Part shown: positions 1-6,321 of the stretch, one piece after another
Layout of the letters: each line of letters opens with the position of its first letter
How positions within the stretch are numbered: position 1 is the stretch's first letter
DNA from: Clostridiales bacterium
GTDB lineage: Bacteria; Bacillota; Clostridia; Oscillospirales; Acutalibacteraceae
Assembly (NCBI GenBank): GCA_019416395.1
Contig: DXXH01000110.1
Location: forward strand, 1 to 6,904
DNA: 6,904 nucleotides
Direction: 5' to 3'
Made by a program: the position numbers and the translations under genes
The notes under the pieces: generated by a model
The model's database searches: none
What the model was told of the DNA's origin: nothing
The model's input: the letters and a program-made list of their open reading frames with translations, nothing else

Positions 1-55
1 GAGCGCTACGTTCGGGACGTAGAAGTCGCAGGTTCAAATCCTGTCACCTCGACCA
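1..55 (+). tRNA. tRNA-Pro (anticodon CGG), 5' part cut off by the window edge
   Basis: The 3' part of a tRNA is visible. The anticodon stem CTACG (6-10) pairs with CGTAG (18-22) around the loop TTCGGGA (11-17), giving anticodon CGG at 13-15, which reads the proline codon CCG. G follows the anticodon, as is usual for tRNA-Pro. The T stem GCAGG/CCTGT (28-32, 40-44) encloses the loop TTCAAAT. The 3' acceptor strand CACCTCG (45-51) ends in G72, followed by A73 and an encoded CCA (53-55). G72 with A73 matches the C1-G72/A73 identity elements of bacterial tRNA-Pro. The 5' acceptor strand and most of the D arm lie outside the window. Confidence 0.95.
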
Positions 56-56
56 C

Positions 57-93
57 AAGGCTCTGGAGTGAAAACTCCAGAGCTTTTTGTTTT
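57..93 (+). terminator. Rho-independent terminator of the tRNA-Pro transcript
   Basis: A 10 bp perfect stem (60-69 with 74-83) closed by a GAAA tetraloop is followed by TTTTTGTTTT. A-T and G-T pairs into the U tract can lengthen the stem. It starts only two bases after the tRNA CCA, so the tRNA transcript ends here and the downstream gene needs its own promoter. Confidence 0.95.
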
Positions 94-326
94 GCTCAAA
101 ATACTCTAGGGTCCATTTGTTCTCCAAGGAGCAGTGTCTCAGAGAGGTTTTCAAAAGTTTGAAGTAGCAACAGTTTAAAAAGTCATAGGGGCGGGTGAGA
201 ACCGGAAAAGACGATCACACGTTTCCCGTAAGAGTTTCGAGTGTTGCGAAAAAATTGTGGCGGGTGCGCAGGAGGTTTCACAGTTGGGCCGGAAAAATGT
301 GGAGCCCACCAAACTTGAAAAAAACG
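94..326. other. Intergenic stretch with no recognisable gene
   Basis: Between the tRNA terminator and the next promoter I find no convincing coding region, RNA gene or repeat array. A 79-codon reading frame on the minus strand (183-422) has low-complexity proline/serine/phenylalanine-rich content, no useful ribosome binding site, and would run through the promoter of the next gene. The motif GAAAAATGTGG (292-302) recurs once in the spacer upstream of glgB. Confidence 0.6.
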
Positions 327-356
327 CTTACACGGGGCGGAGAAAATCCGTATAAT
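327..356 (+). promoter_or_regulatory. Probable sigma-A promoter of the DUF2798 membrane protein gene
   Basis: A perfect -10 box TATAAT (351-356) is preceded, with an 18 bp spacer, by CTTACA (327-332; four of six matches to TTGACA). Transcription would begin near 363 and leave an untranslated leader of about 93 bases. A stretch resembling a CcpA operator (cre) lies at 319-332 and overlaps the -35 box. No riboswitch I know is recognisable in the leader. Confidence 0.65.
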
Positions 357-455
357 AGGGGAGAAAGCTGAAAAACAGAGAAATCCGTCCTGGAGAAAGG
401 CGTAGGTTTCCTGGCTTTTCAAGCGGAAAATTACTGTGTATGAGAGGAGATCCTT

Positions 456-950
456 ATGCCCCGCACCCTGTTACAAAAGATCGTTTTCACATTTGTTATG
501 GCCACTATTATGGTATATGGCATGATTGTCTATAACGTGGCCCTGAACACAGGTGGCGTCCACAATGAGACGTTCCTGTTGGCGCTGCATGAGCTGCCCA
601 TCATGATGCCCATTGCCTTTGTGCTGGAATTTTTCGTGGTGGAGAAACTGGCGACCCGGCTGGCTTTTTCCTTTATGCGTCCCACAGACCGTCCCCAATT
701 CATTACATACGCCATTTCCCTGATGATCGTATGCATCATGTGCCCCACCATGAGCCTGATTGCCACTCTGTTGTTTAAGCAGCCCAGCTTTGGAACCTGG
801 ATCCATACCTTTGGGTGCAATCTTCCTGCGGCGCTGCTGTGGCAGATGCTGTACTGTGGACCTTTGACCCGGTTGATTTTCCGGCTGTTGTTCCGCCGTC
901 AGCTTCAATCTGCTGAGGAAAAGAATGGGGAAAAGAGCGCTTCCAATTGA
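456..950 (+). CDS. DUF2798-type four-helix membrane protein
   Basis: This is a small integral membrane protein of unknown function, 164 residues long. Hydrophobic segments lie at about residues 8-30, 42-62, 82-107 and 115-146. The N-terminal pattern QKIVFTFVMA...VYGMIVYN and the following LPIMMPIAFVLEFFVVEKLA are characteristic of DUF2798 proteins of Firmicutes as I recall them. The protein appears to hold two copies of the two-helix unit: the second helix of each half carries a proline-containing LP motif (residues 47-48 and 123-124) followed by a hydrophobic stretch and basic residues. The tail (residues 147-164) is short, charged and probably cytoplasmic. The ATG start is set by AGGAG (444-448) seven bases upstream. 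The gene is monocistronic, with a promoter before it and a terminator after it. No biochemical role can be stated. Confidence 0.85.
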   Translation: MPRTLLQKIVFTFVMATIMVYGMIVYNVALNTGGVHNETFLLALHELPIMMPIAFVLEFFVVEKLATRLAFSFMRPTDRPQFITYAISLMIVCIMCPTMSLIATLLFKQPSFGTWIHTFGCNLPAALLWQMLYCGPLTRLIFRLLFRRQLQSAEEKNGEKSASN

Positions 951-969
951 AGATCGTTTCTCGGTTATG

Positions 970-1000
970 TCTCCGGTTCTGCCGGAGATTTTTTATTTTT
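970..1000 (+). terminator. Rho-independent terminator after the DUF2798 gene
   Basis: A 7 bp stem, TCTCCGG (970-976) with CCGGAGA (982-988), has a 5-base loop and runs into TTTTTTATTTTT. It lies 19 bases after the stop codon and separates this gene from the xylosidase operon. Confidence 0.93.
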
Positions 1001-1049
1001 CCAGGATTGTCTGCCCAAAAGCAGCGCTGGTTGGCGGCTTTCCCCTTGG

Positions 1050-1078
1050 TTGACACGAATTTTACCCCGTGTTACAAT
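1050..1078 (+). promoter_or_regulatory. Strong sigma-A promoter of the xylosidase-trmO operon
   Basis: A perfect -35 box TTGACA (1050-1055) and a -10 box TACAAT (1073-1078, five of six) are separated by exactly 17 bp. The expected start near 1085 gives an 84-base leader. That leader contains a 7 bp hairpin, TTGGAAG (1097-1103) with CTTCCAA (1112-1118). I see no clear operator, so basal transcription could be substantial. Confidence 0.88.
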
Positions 1079-1153
1079 GGCCGGTAAGAACGTTGTTTGG
1101 AAGGGGTGTCTCTTCCAACGAAAACGGGGATATTTTGGAGACATCAGTGACCC

Positions 1154-1161
1154 AAAGGAGG
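1154..1161 (+). promoter_or_regulatory. Ribosome binding site that fixes the TTG start of the GH120 gene
   Basis: AAAGGAGG is a near-perfect anti-Shine-Dalgarno match and ends 7 bases before TTG (1169-1171). The peptide from this TTG begins MKYYVSASV, which fits the usual N terminus of GH120 enzymes, so the non-ATG start is well supported. Confidence 0.9.
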
Positions 1162-1168
1162 AATTGTT

Positions 1169-3193
1169 TTGAAGTATTATGTGTCGGCCAGTGTGAAGCG
1201 CAGCGGGGACGGTTCCAAAGGCGCTCCATTTCAGACCATCACCGAGGCAGCCCGTGTGGCCGTTGCAGGGGACGAGGTCCTTGTTTTGCCCGGCTATTAC
1301 CGGGAATGGGTTGACCCTATCCATGGGGGAGAAAGCGACGATTGCCGGATCACCTATCGTTCGGAAGTGCCTGGGGGCGCGGTCATTACCGGTTCGGAAG
1401 TGGTCAAGACCTGGCAGCCCTATGAGGGCGACGTGTGGGTGGCGAAAATATCCAATGGCCTGTTTGGGGACTACAACCCCTATACCACGCTGATCGAAGG
1501 AGATTGGTATGTTCCGGCCAAACCCTTCCATACGGGGGAAGTGTACCTGAACGGGAAATCCATGTATGAGAGCGAGGACTTGGAAGGGGTGCTTCACCCT
1601 CAGGAGTACCAGCCCTCTTGGGACAGAGCGTTTACTATTTATCGCTGGTACACCTGCCAGGGGGACGGCGAAACCGTGATTTATGCCAATTTCCACGGAG
1701 CCAATCCCAATGAGGAGACTGTGGAAATCAACGTGCGCCGCAATTGTTTTTACCCCCATAAGACAGGGGTGAATTACATCACTTTATCCGGGTTTGTGGT
1801 GCGTCAAGCAGCCACTCAGTGGGCGCCGCCGACCGCTTACCAAGAGGGAATGATCGGCCCCCACTGGTCCAAGGGCTGGATCATTGAGGATTGCGAGATT
1901 TCCGATTCCAAATGCTCCGGCATTTCCCTGGGCAAATTTCTTCAGCCGGAGAACGACAATAAGTGGTTGAAGAAAAAATATAAGGACGGTACCCAGACAG
2001 AGCGGGAGTGCATTTGCCTGGCCCAGATCCAGGGATGGACCAAAGAGAAGATCGGCCACCATATTGTCCGCCGCTGCAATATTCACGACTGCGGCCAAAC
2101 GGGGATCGTAGGCCATTTGGGCGGAGTGTTTTCCCTGATCGAGGACAACCATATTCACCATATCAACAACAAACAGAACCTTTCCGGCGCAGAGATTGGC
2201 GGAATCAAGATGCACGCCGCTATTGACGTGGTATTCCGCCGGAACCATATCCACCACTGCACTCGGGGCATCTGGCTGGATTGGCAGGCCCAGGGCACCC
2301 GGGTCACCCAGAATCTGTTCCACGACAATACACTGCCTAACTTGAGCGAAAATCCCAGCAAAGAGGAATTTATGGGCATGGGGGAAGACATTTTCGTGGA
2401 AGTCTCCCACGGCCCCACGTTGATCGACAACAACGTGCTGTTGTCCGCCCGTTCCTTGAAACTTGCCGCCCAGGGCATTGCCGTGGTGCACAATCTGATT
2501 GGTGGAGCCTTGACCGCAGTGGGGACTGGTACGGACAACGGGGCATTGACCCTGGCGTCTCCCCGGTATACTCCGTATCATGTGGCGCATCGCACAGAGA
2601 TTATGGGCTTTATGACGTTTCTGCACGGCGATACCCGGTTTTACAACAACCTGTTTGTTCAACAACCGGTGCACCCTGCCCTGGTGAAAGCCATGGAAGA
2701 GGCCAGAAACCAACCCAAGGTGTGGGACGATAACAACGTGGAAGTGGGAACTTTCCCCTATGACGGTTATCCCACGTTCCAGGAGTGGGACAAGGAGTTT
2801 GAGGGGTACTGCGGTATGGGTTCCGCCCCCAGTGACCGGTATTACATGCATTTGCCTGTGTGGGCACAAGGCAACGTGTATTTCGGTGGTGCCAAACCCT
2901 GGGAGAAGGAAGAAAACGCCACGGTGGTTCCGGAGAAAGTGACTTTGCGGCTGATTCAGGAAGAGGGCAAGTACACGCTGGAAACCGACCTGTACCAGCA
3001 TTTGCCCCAGGTGAAAACGCCTTGTGTTTCCACAGAGCTTTTAGGCCAGGCCTTCGAGCCCGAGGAAAAATTTGAAAATCCCGATGGCAGCCCCATTGTG
3101 TTCAATCAAGATTATTTCGGCCGCCACAGGGGAATCAACCCCATGCCTGGACCTTTTGAGTCTCAGGACGAATTAAAGGAAACGCTGTTTTGA
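1169..3193 (+). CDS. GH120-type beta-xylosidase, intracellular, right-handed parallel beta-helix
   Basis: This is predicted to remove xylose from the non-reducing ends of xylo-oligosaccharides (EC 3.2.1.37), acting in the cytoplasm because there is no signal peptide or membrane segment. The 674-residue protein resembles the GH120 xylosidase XylC of Thermoanaerobacterium saccharolyticum (about 640 residues) along its length, as judged from memory. Shared blocks include GDEVLVLPGYYREWV (34-48), EINVRRNCFYP (186-196), GPHWSKGWIIED (230-241), GQTGIVGHLGGVFS (309-322) and GIKMHAAIDV (345-354). The repeated N-x-I-H/N-L-F turns are typical of a parallel beta-helix. By alignment Asp371 in WLDW is the nucleophile and Glu411 in FVEVSHG the acid/base; both are present. 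About 17 extra residues lie between them (near 387-404) compared with XylC. The gene is first in an operon and overlaps trmO by 4 bases. Substrate preference (xylose versus arabinose or other pentosides) is inferred from family only. Confidence 0.88.
   Translation: MKYYVSASVKRSGDGSKGAPFQTITEAARVAVAGDEVLVLPGYYREWVDPIHGGESDDCRITYRSEVPGGAVITGSEVVKTWQPYEGDVWVAKISNGLFGDYNPYTTLIEGDWYVPAKPFHTGEVYLNGKSMYESEDLEGVLHPQEYQPSWDRAFTIYRWYTCQGDGETVIYANFHGANPNEETVEINVRRNCFYPHKTGVNYITLSGFVVRQAATQWAPPTAYQEGMIGPHWSKGWIIEDCEISDSKCSGISLGKFLQPENDNKWLKKKYKDGTQTERECICLAQIQGWTKEKIGHHIVRRCNIHDCGQTGIVGHLGGVFSLIEDNHIHHINNKQNLSGAEIGGIKMHAAIDVVFRRNHIHHCTRGIWLDWQAQGTRVTQNLFHDNTLPNLSENPSKEEFMGMGEDIFVEVSHGPTLIDNNVLLSARSLKLAAQGIAVVHNLIGGALTAVGTGTDNGALTLASPRYTPYHVAHRTEIMGFMTFLHGDTRFYNNLFVQQPVHPALVKAMEEARNQPKVWDDNNVEVGTFPYDGYPTFQEWDKEFEGYCGMGSAPSDRYYMHLPVWAQGNVYFGGAKPWEKEENATVVPEKVTLRLIQEEGKYTLETDLYQHLPQVKTPCVSTELLGQAFEPEEKFENPDGSPIVFNQDYFGRHRGINPMPGPFESQDELKETLF
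3175..3180 (+). promoter_or_regulatory. Ribosome binding site of trmO inside the end of the xylosidase gene
   Basis: AAAGGA lies within the last codons of the upstream gene, 9 bases before the TTG start at 3190. With the TTGA stop/start overlap it supports the TTG start and translational coupling. Confidence 0.7.
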
Positions 3194-3876
3194 AGGACGA
3201 ATCGTTGACGCTGCGCCCCATCGCTCATATCCACACCCAATTCCCGGAGAAATTTGGGATTCCCCGCCAGAGCGGCCTGGTGGAAGAGCTGCGGGCCCGG
3301 GTAGTTTTTGAACGGGAATACAGGATTCGGGAAGCCTTTCGCGGGATAGAGGATTTCTCCCATTTGTGGCTTTTGTGGCAGTTTACGGAAAGCCGGGGGT
3401 GGTCTCCCACGGTGCGGCCGCCCCGGCTGGGCGGTAACCGGCGAATGGGTGTGTTCGCTACCAGATCTCCTTTTCGTCCCAATCCCCTGGGGCTTTCCTG
3501 TGTCAGACTGGAGGCGGTGGAATATGACGCTGCCGATGGTCCGGCGCTGCTGGTCAGGGGAGCGGATCTGTTGGACGGAACCCCCATTTTGGACGTGAAG
3601 CCTTACGTGCCTTTGGCGGATTGCCGTCCGGAAGCGGTGGGAAGCTTTTCCGACCAGCATCGGGGAGATCATCTTGAAGTAGAATTTCCGCCGGAACTTT
3701 TGGCGAAAGTGCCGGAGCCTCAGCGGGCCGCTTTGCTGGGAGTGCTTTCCCAGGATCCCCGGCCTTCTTACCAAAAGGATCCGGAGCGGGTCTATGGAAT
3801 GGCCTTTGCAGGGTTGGAAGTGAAATTTACCGTAGAGGGGGAGACCCTGTACGTGAAGGCTGTGGAGCAGTCTTAA
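3190..3876 (+). CDS. trmO: tRNA (adenine(37)-N6)-methyltransferase TrmO (TsaA/YaeB family)
   Basis: TrmO uses S-adenosylmethionine to methylate N6-threonylcarbamoyladenosine at position 37 of tRNA-Thr, giving m6t6A, a minor tuning of ACY decoding in E. coli. The 228-residue protein is close to the E. coli protein in length (about 235). The N-terminal beta-barrel domain begins with LRPIAHIHTQFPEKFGIPRQ (8-27). It contains the family signature RLGGNRRMGVFATRSPFRPN (residues 79-98), where the cofactor and tRNA bind, and DGTPILDVKPYVPLAD. The C-terminal TrmO_C domain carries LSQDPRPSYQKDPERVYGMAF (starting near residue 185). The start is TTG at 3190-3192, overlapping the TGA stop of the xylosidase gene, so the two are co-transcribed and probably translationally coupled. 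A terminator follows. The pairing with a glycosidase has no evident metabolic logic and may only reflect a compact genome. Confidence 0.95.
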   Translation: MKDESLTLRPIAHIHTQFPEKFGIPRQSGLVEELRARVVFEREYRIREAFRGIEDFSHLWLLWQFTESRGWSPTVRPPRLGGNRRMGVFATRSPFRPNPLGLSCVRLEAVEYDAADGPALLVRGADLLDGTPILDVKPYVPLADCRPEAVGSFSDQHRGDHLEVEFPPELLAKVPEPQRAALLGVLSQDPRPSYQKDPERVYGMAFAGLEVKFTVEGETLYVKAVEQS

Positions 3877-3881
3877 AAGTG

Positions 3882-3913
3882 AGGGAAGACGCGGTTGCGC
3901 CTTCCCTTTTGTT
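3882..3913 (+). terminator. Rho-independent terminator after trmO
   Basis: The outer stem AGGGAAG (3882-3888) pairs with CTTCCCT (3901-3907). After an A-C mismatch, an inner stem CGC/GCG (3890-3892, 3897-3899) closes a GGTT loop. The 3' side runs into TTTTGTT. It begins 5 bases after the trmO stop. Confidence 0.9.
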
Positions 3914-4134
3914 CTACCTTTTTTCATAAATCGGGATGTGAAACCATAAAAATGGTACAAGAAACCCGTGGGGAGACAGGTTCCATTCTTCCACAAGATT
4001 CGCCTGAAAAATGTGGTACGATAGGGGGACTGTCAAATGTGGTGTTATACAGAAAGTCAAGGAATTATTTGTTCATGAATTACAAAGTTTGCAATTTATT
4101 TTACTAAGATTTAAAGAGAATCACTAAAAGCTAC
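3914..4134. other. AT-rich spacer upstream of the glycogen operon, no gene seen
   Basis: About 330 bases separate trmO from glgB. A 70-codon frame (3895-4107) starts inside the terminator and has no ribosome binding site, so it is not accepted. Visible items are a small hairpin, ACCAT-AAAA-ATGGT (3943-3956); two direct copies of AAATGTGGT (4009-4017 and 4035-4043); TGGTACGAT (4014-4022), which resembles an extended -10 box but lacks a -35; and the palindrome TTCATGAA (4072-4079). From about 4060 onward the DNA is strongly AT-rich, as expected upstream of a promoter. Confidence 0.5.
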
Positions 4135-4162
4135 TTGAAATTTTTCTAGTTTATGTTATTAT
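4135..4162 (+). promoter_or_regulatory. Extended -10 promoter of the glgBC operon
   Basis: The -35 box TTGAAA (4135-4140, five of six) and the -10 box TATTAT (4157-4162, five of six) are 16 bp apart. TG at 4154-4155 sits at the extended -10 position. The upstream DNA is A/T-rich and could act as an UP element. Transcription would begin near 4169, leaving a leader of about 40 bases. Confidence 0.75.
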
Positions 4163-4190
4163 AACTATAAAGAACCCGCCATATGGGGGA

Positions 4191-4197
4191 AAAGGAG
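4191..4197 (+). promoter_or_regulatory. Ribosome binding site shared by two candidate ATGs before glgB
   Basis: AAAGGAG lies 5 bases before an ATG at 4203, which opens an 8-codon frame ending at TGA 4227-4229. It lies 10 bases before the ATG at 4208 that opens glgB in another frame. The long conserved frame shows that 4208 is the glgB start. Confidence 0.8.
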
Positions 4198-4207
4198 CGT
4201 TCATGCT

Positions 4208-6229
4208 ATGGAACGTGAAAAGAATTTGAAAAATACCGGCGCCAGCCGGCAACCGGATAATCCACCCTTGTACTTGTTCCGCAGCGGGAAAAATAGAAGA
4301 TCGTATGAATATCTCGGCCTGCATAAAACCACCCATTTGGGTAAGGAATGCATGGTGGCCCGTGTGTGGGCGCCCCACGCGCGGGAAGTATCCCTGGTGG
4401 GAAATTTCTGCAACTGGGACAAGGCAAAATACCCCCTGCACAAAATAGATGACGCTGTGTGGGAAGGCTTTACCGATTTTGTGTTCGAGCCTTTTGAGTT
4501 GTACAAGTTTTATGTCAAGACTGCCCAGGGGCAGGACAGCTATAAGGCCGATCCCTTTGCCCGTCATACGGAAACACGTCCTGGTACGGCTTCCCGCTGG
4601 TATGAGCTGGAAGGCTATGACTGGCACGATGAGGACTGGCTCCAGCAGAAGCGGGATTTTCCCCATTATGAGCAGCCGGTGAATATCTATGAGGTTCACG
4701 CAGGCTCCTGGCGGAAATACGCAGATGGCAGCGTGTTTTCCTATGACAAGCTGGGGGACGAGCTGATTCCCTACGTAAAAGACATGGGATTTACCCATAT
4801 TGAGTTTATGCCTTTGACAGAGTATCCCTATGATGGTTCCTGGGGCTATCAGGTGATCGGGTATTTCGCGCCCACGTCCCGCTATGGCCAGCCCAAAGAT
4901 TTTATGCGCTTTGTGGACCGGTGCCACCAGGCGGGGATTGGGGTGATCATGGACTGGGTGCCAGCCCATTTCCCCAGAGACGCAGCTGGTTTGGCATCGT
5001 TTGACGGTACTCCCTGCTATGAGTATGAGGATCCCCGCAAGGGGGAGCACAAAGAGTGGGGAACGCTGGTGTTCGATTACGGCAAGCCGGAAGTGGTCAG
5101 TTTCCTCATGTCCAGCGCTGTATTCTGGCTGAAGGAATACCATATTGACGGCCTGCGGGTAGACGCTGTGGCGTCCATGCTCTACTTGGATTACAACCGC
5201 AGGGACGGGGAATGGATCCCCAATAAAGACGGGGGCAAGGAAAACCTGGAAGCGGTGGCCTTCTTGCAGGCCATGAACGAGGCAGCTTTTGCGGAAGCCC
5301 CCCATTGCATGATGATCGCCGAGGAATCCACCTCTTGGCCGATGGTCTCCAAGCCCACCTATATGGGGGGACTGGGGTTCAACTACAAGTGGAATATGGG
5401 CTGGATGAACGATATGCTCCGGTATATGTCCATGGATCCCTTGTTCCGCAGCGGGAATCATGACGCGCTGACCTTTTCTTTCTTCTACGCTTTCTCAGAG
5501 AACTTCATCCTGCCCATCTCCCACGACGAGGTGGTCTACGGCAAGGGTTCCCTTATCAATAAAATGCCGGGCAACGACCAGCAGAAGGCCGCCGGAATGC
5601 GGTGTTTCGTCAGCTACATGATGGCGCACCCCGGCAAGAAGCTGCAATTTATGGGTACTGAATTTGCCCAGAAGAACGAGTGGAACTTTGAGAAAGAATT
5701 GGAGTGGGGCCTGCTCCAATATCCCGAGCATCAGCAGGCACAGGCCTTTTTCCGGGCGGTAAACCATTTCTATCTCAGCCGTCCTGAGCTGTGGGAAGTG
5801 GATTTCTCCTGGGAAGGCTTTGAATGGATTTCCAACGATGACTATCAGCAGAGCGTCATCGCGTTCCGGCGGAAAGCCAAGGACGGCCGCGAGCTTGTGG
5901 CGGTGTGCAATTTTGTTCCCGTGCAGCGGGAAAACTATTGCATAGGCGTGCCTTACCGGGGCGTGTGGGCCGAGGTGTTTACCTCTGACGCCAAGGAGTT
6001 TGGCGGCGGCGGGGTAACCAACGGCAAGGAGATCAAAACCCAGGACGTGCCCATGCACGGTTGCGAGCAGAGCGTGTCCCTGACACTGCCGGAAAATTCC
6101 GTCTTCTTCCTGGAGTGCGTAAAAAAGACGCCCAAACGGGTGCGGCATACCGCTACGAAGAAGGCAACTGCCAAAGCCGGAACCGGTTCCCGGTCCCGGG
6201 CAAAGAAGAGTGGGGGAAAGACCCACTGA
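4208..6229 (+). CDS. glgB: 1,4-alpha-glucan branching enzyme GlgB (GH13)
   Basis: GlgB cuts an alpha-1,4 glucan chain and transfers the piece to a C6 hydroxyl, making the alpha-1,6 branches of glycogen (EC 2.4.1.18) in the cytoplasm. The 673-residue protein has a CBM48 module at about 40-125 (RVWAPHAREVSLVGNFCNW at 52-70). The GH13 barrel runs from about 158 to 515, followed by a C-terminal beta domain to about 638. Conserved regions are DWVPAHF (249-255), GLRVDAVASM (315-324) with nucleophile Asp319, AEEST (371-375) with acid/base Glu372, and ISHDE (437-441) with His439 and Asp440. The 53- and 121-residue spacings between these residues equal those of E. coli GlgB (D405, E458, D526). The extra N-terminal N1 module of E. 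coli GlgB is missing. An unusual basic tail occupies 639-673. The gene is first in an operon with glgC. Confidence 0.97.
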   Translation: MEREKNLKNTGASRQPDNPPLYLFRSGKNRRSYEYLGLHKTTHLGKECMVARVWAPHAREVSLVGNFCNWDKAKYPLHKIDDAVWEGFTDFVFEPFELYKFYVKTAQGQDSYKADPFARHTETRPGTASRWYELEGYDWHDEDWLQQKRDFPHYEQPVNIYEVHAGSWRKYADGSVFSYDKLGDELIPYVKDMGFTHIEFMPLTEYPYDGSWGYQVIGYFAPTSRYGQPKDFMRFVDRCHQAGIGVIMDWVPAHFPRDAAGLASFDGTPCYEYEDPRKGEHKEWGTLVFDYGKPEVVSFLMSSAVFWLKEYHIDGLRVDAVASMLYLDYNRRDGEWIPNKDGGKENLEAVAFLQAMNEAAFAEAPHCMMIAEESTSWPMVSKPTYMGGLGFNYKWNMGWMNDMLRYMSMDPLFRSGNHDALTFSFFYAFSENFILPISHDEVVYGKGSLINKMPGNDQQKAAGMRCFVSYMMAHPGKKLQFMGTEFAQKNEWNFEKELEWGLLQYPEHQQAQAFFRAVNHFYLSRPELWEVDFSWEGFEWISNDDYQQSVIAFRRKAKDGRELVAVCNFVPVQRENYCIGVPYRGVWAEVFTSDAKEFGGGGVTNGKEIKTQDVPMHGCEQSVSLTLPENSVFFLECVKKTPKRVRHTATKKATAKAGTGSRSRAKKSGGKTH

Positions 6230-6321
6230 CATAATCAGGTAAGAGAAGCGAATCCGTTTCCTTGGGAAACCAGGGGAATCCGCTGCTTTTAGCAATAAAT
6301 GAAGATTAGGAGGACGCTATC
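6230..6321 (+). other. glgB-glgC spacer with a short hairpin, no terminator
   Basis: A 6 bp stem GTTTCC (6256-6261) with GGAAAC (6265-6270) closes a 3-base loop but has no U tract directly behind it. AATCCG occurs twice (6251-6256, 6277-6282). The spacer therefore looks like read-through leader for glgC; the hairpin might affect message stability, which is inference. Confidence 0.5.

Noticed and set aside
1..55. tRNA 3' end as an attachment site for an integrated element
   Set aside because: No second copy of the T-arm or acceptor sequence, integrase or mobile gene is visible in the window; neighbouring genes look like ordinary core genes.
183..422. 79-codon minus-strand frame in the spacer after the tRNA
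   Set aside because: It spans the promoter of the DUF2798 gene in the opposite direction and has biased, low-information composition.
363..455. Possible riboswitch in the DUF2798 leader
   Set aside because: No known aptamer core or terminator/antiterminator pair is recognisable; the leader only repeats CCTGG twice (390-394, 411-415).
965..1759. 264-codon open frame on the minus strand over the xylosidase promoter
   Set aside because: It would read backwards through the DUF2798 terminator and the strong promoter at 1050-1078 and has no protein-family character.
1784..3001. 405-codon open frame on the minus strand opposite the xylosidase gene
   Set aside because: It is fully antisense to a gene with clear family motifs, has no family features of its own, and long antisense frames are expected from the codon use of this DNA.
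3895..4107. 70-codon + strand frame after trmO
   Set aside because: It begins inside the trmO terminator, lacks a ribosome binding site and has no recognisable sequence; the spacer looks regulatory.
4151..5461. 436-codon open frame on the minus strand opposite glgB
   Set aside because: It is antisense to the catalytic region of glgB, runs through the glgB promoter and leader, and shows no recognisable domain.
6256..6270. Terminator between glgB and glgC
   Set aside because: The 6 bp stem with a 3-base loop has no adjacent U tract, and glgC has no convincing promoter of its own, so read-through is more likely.
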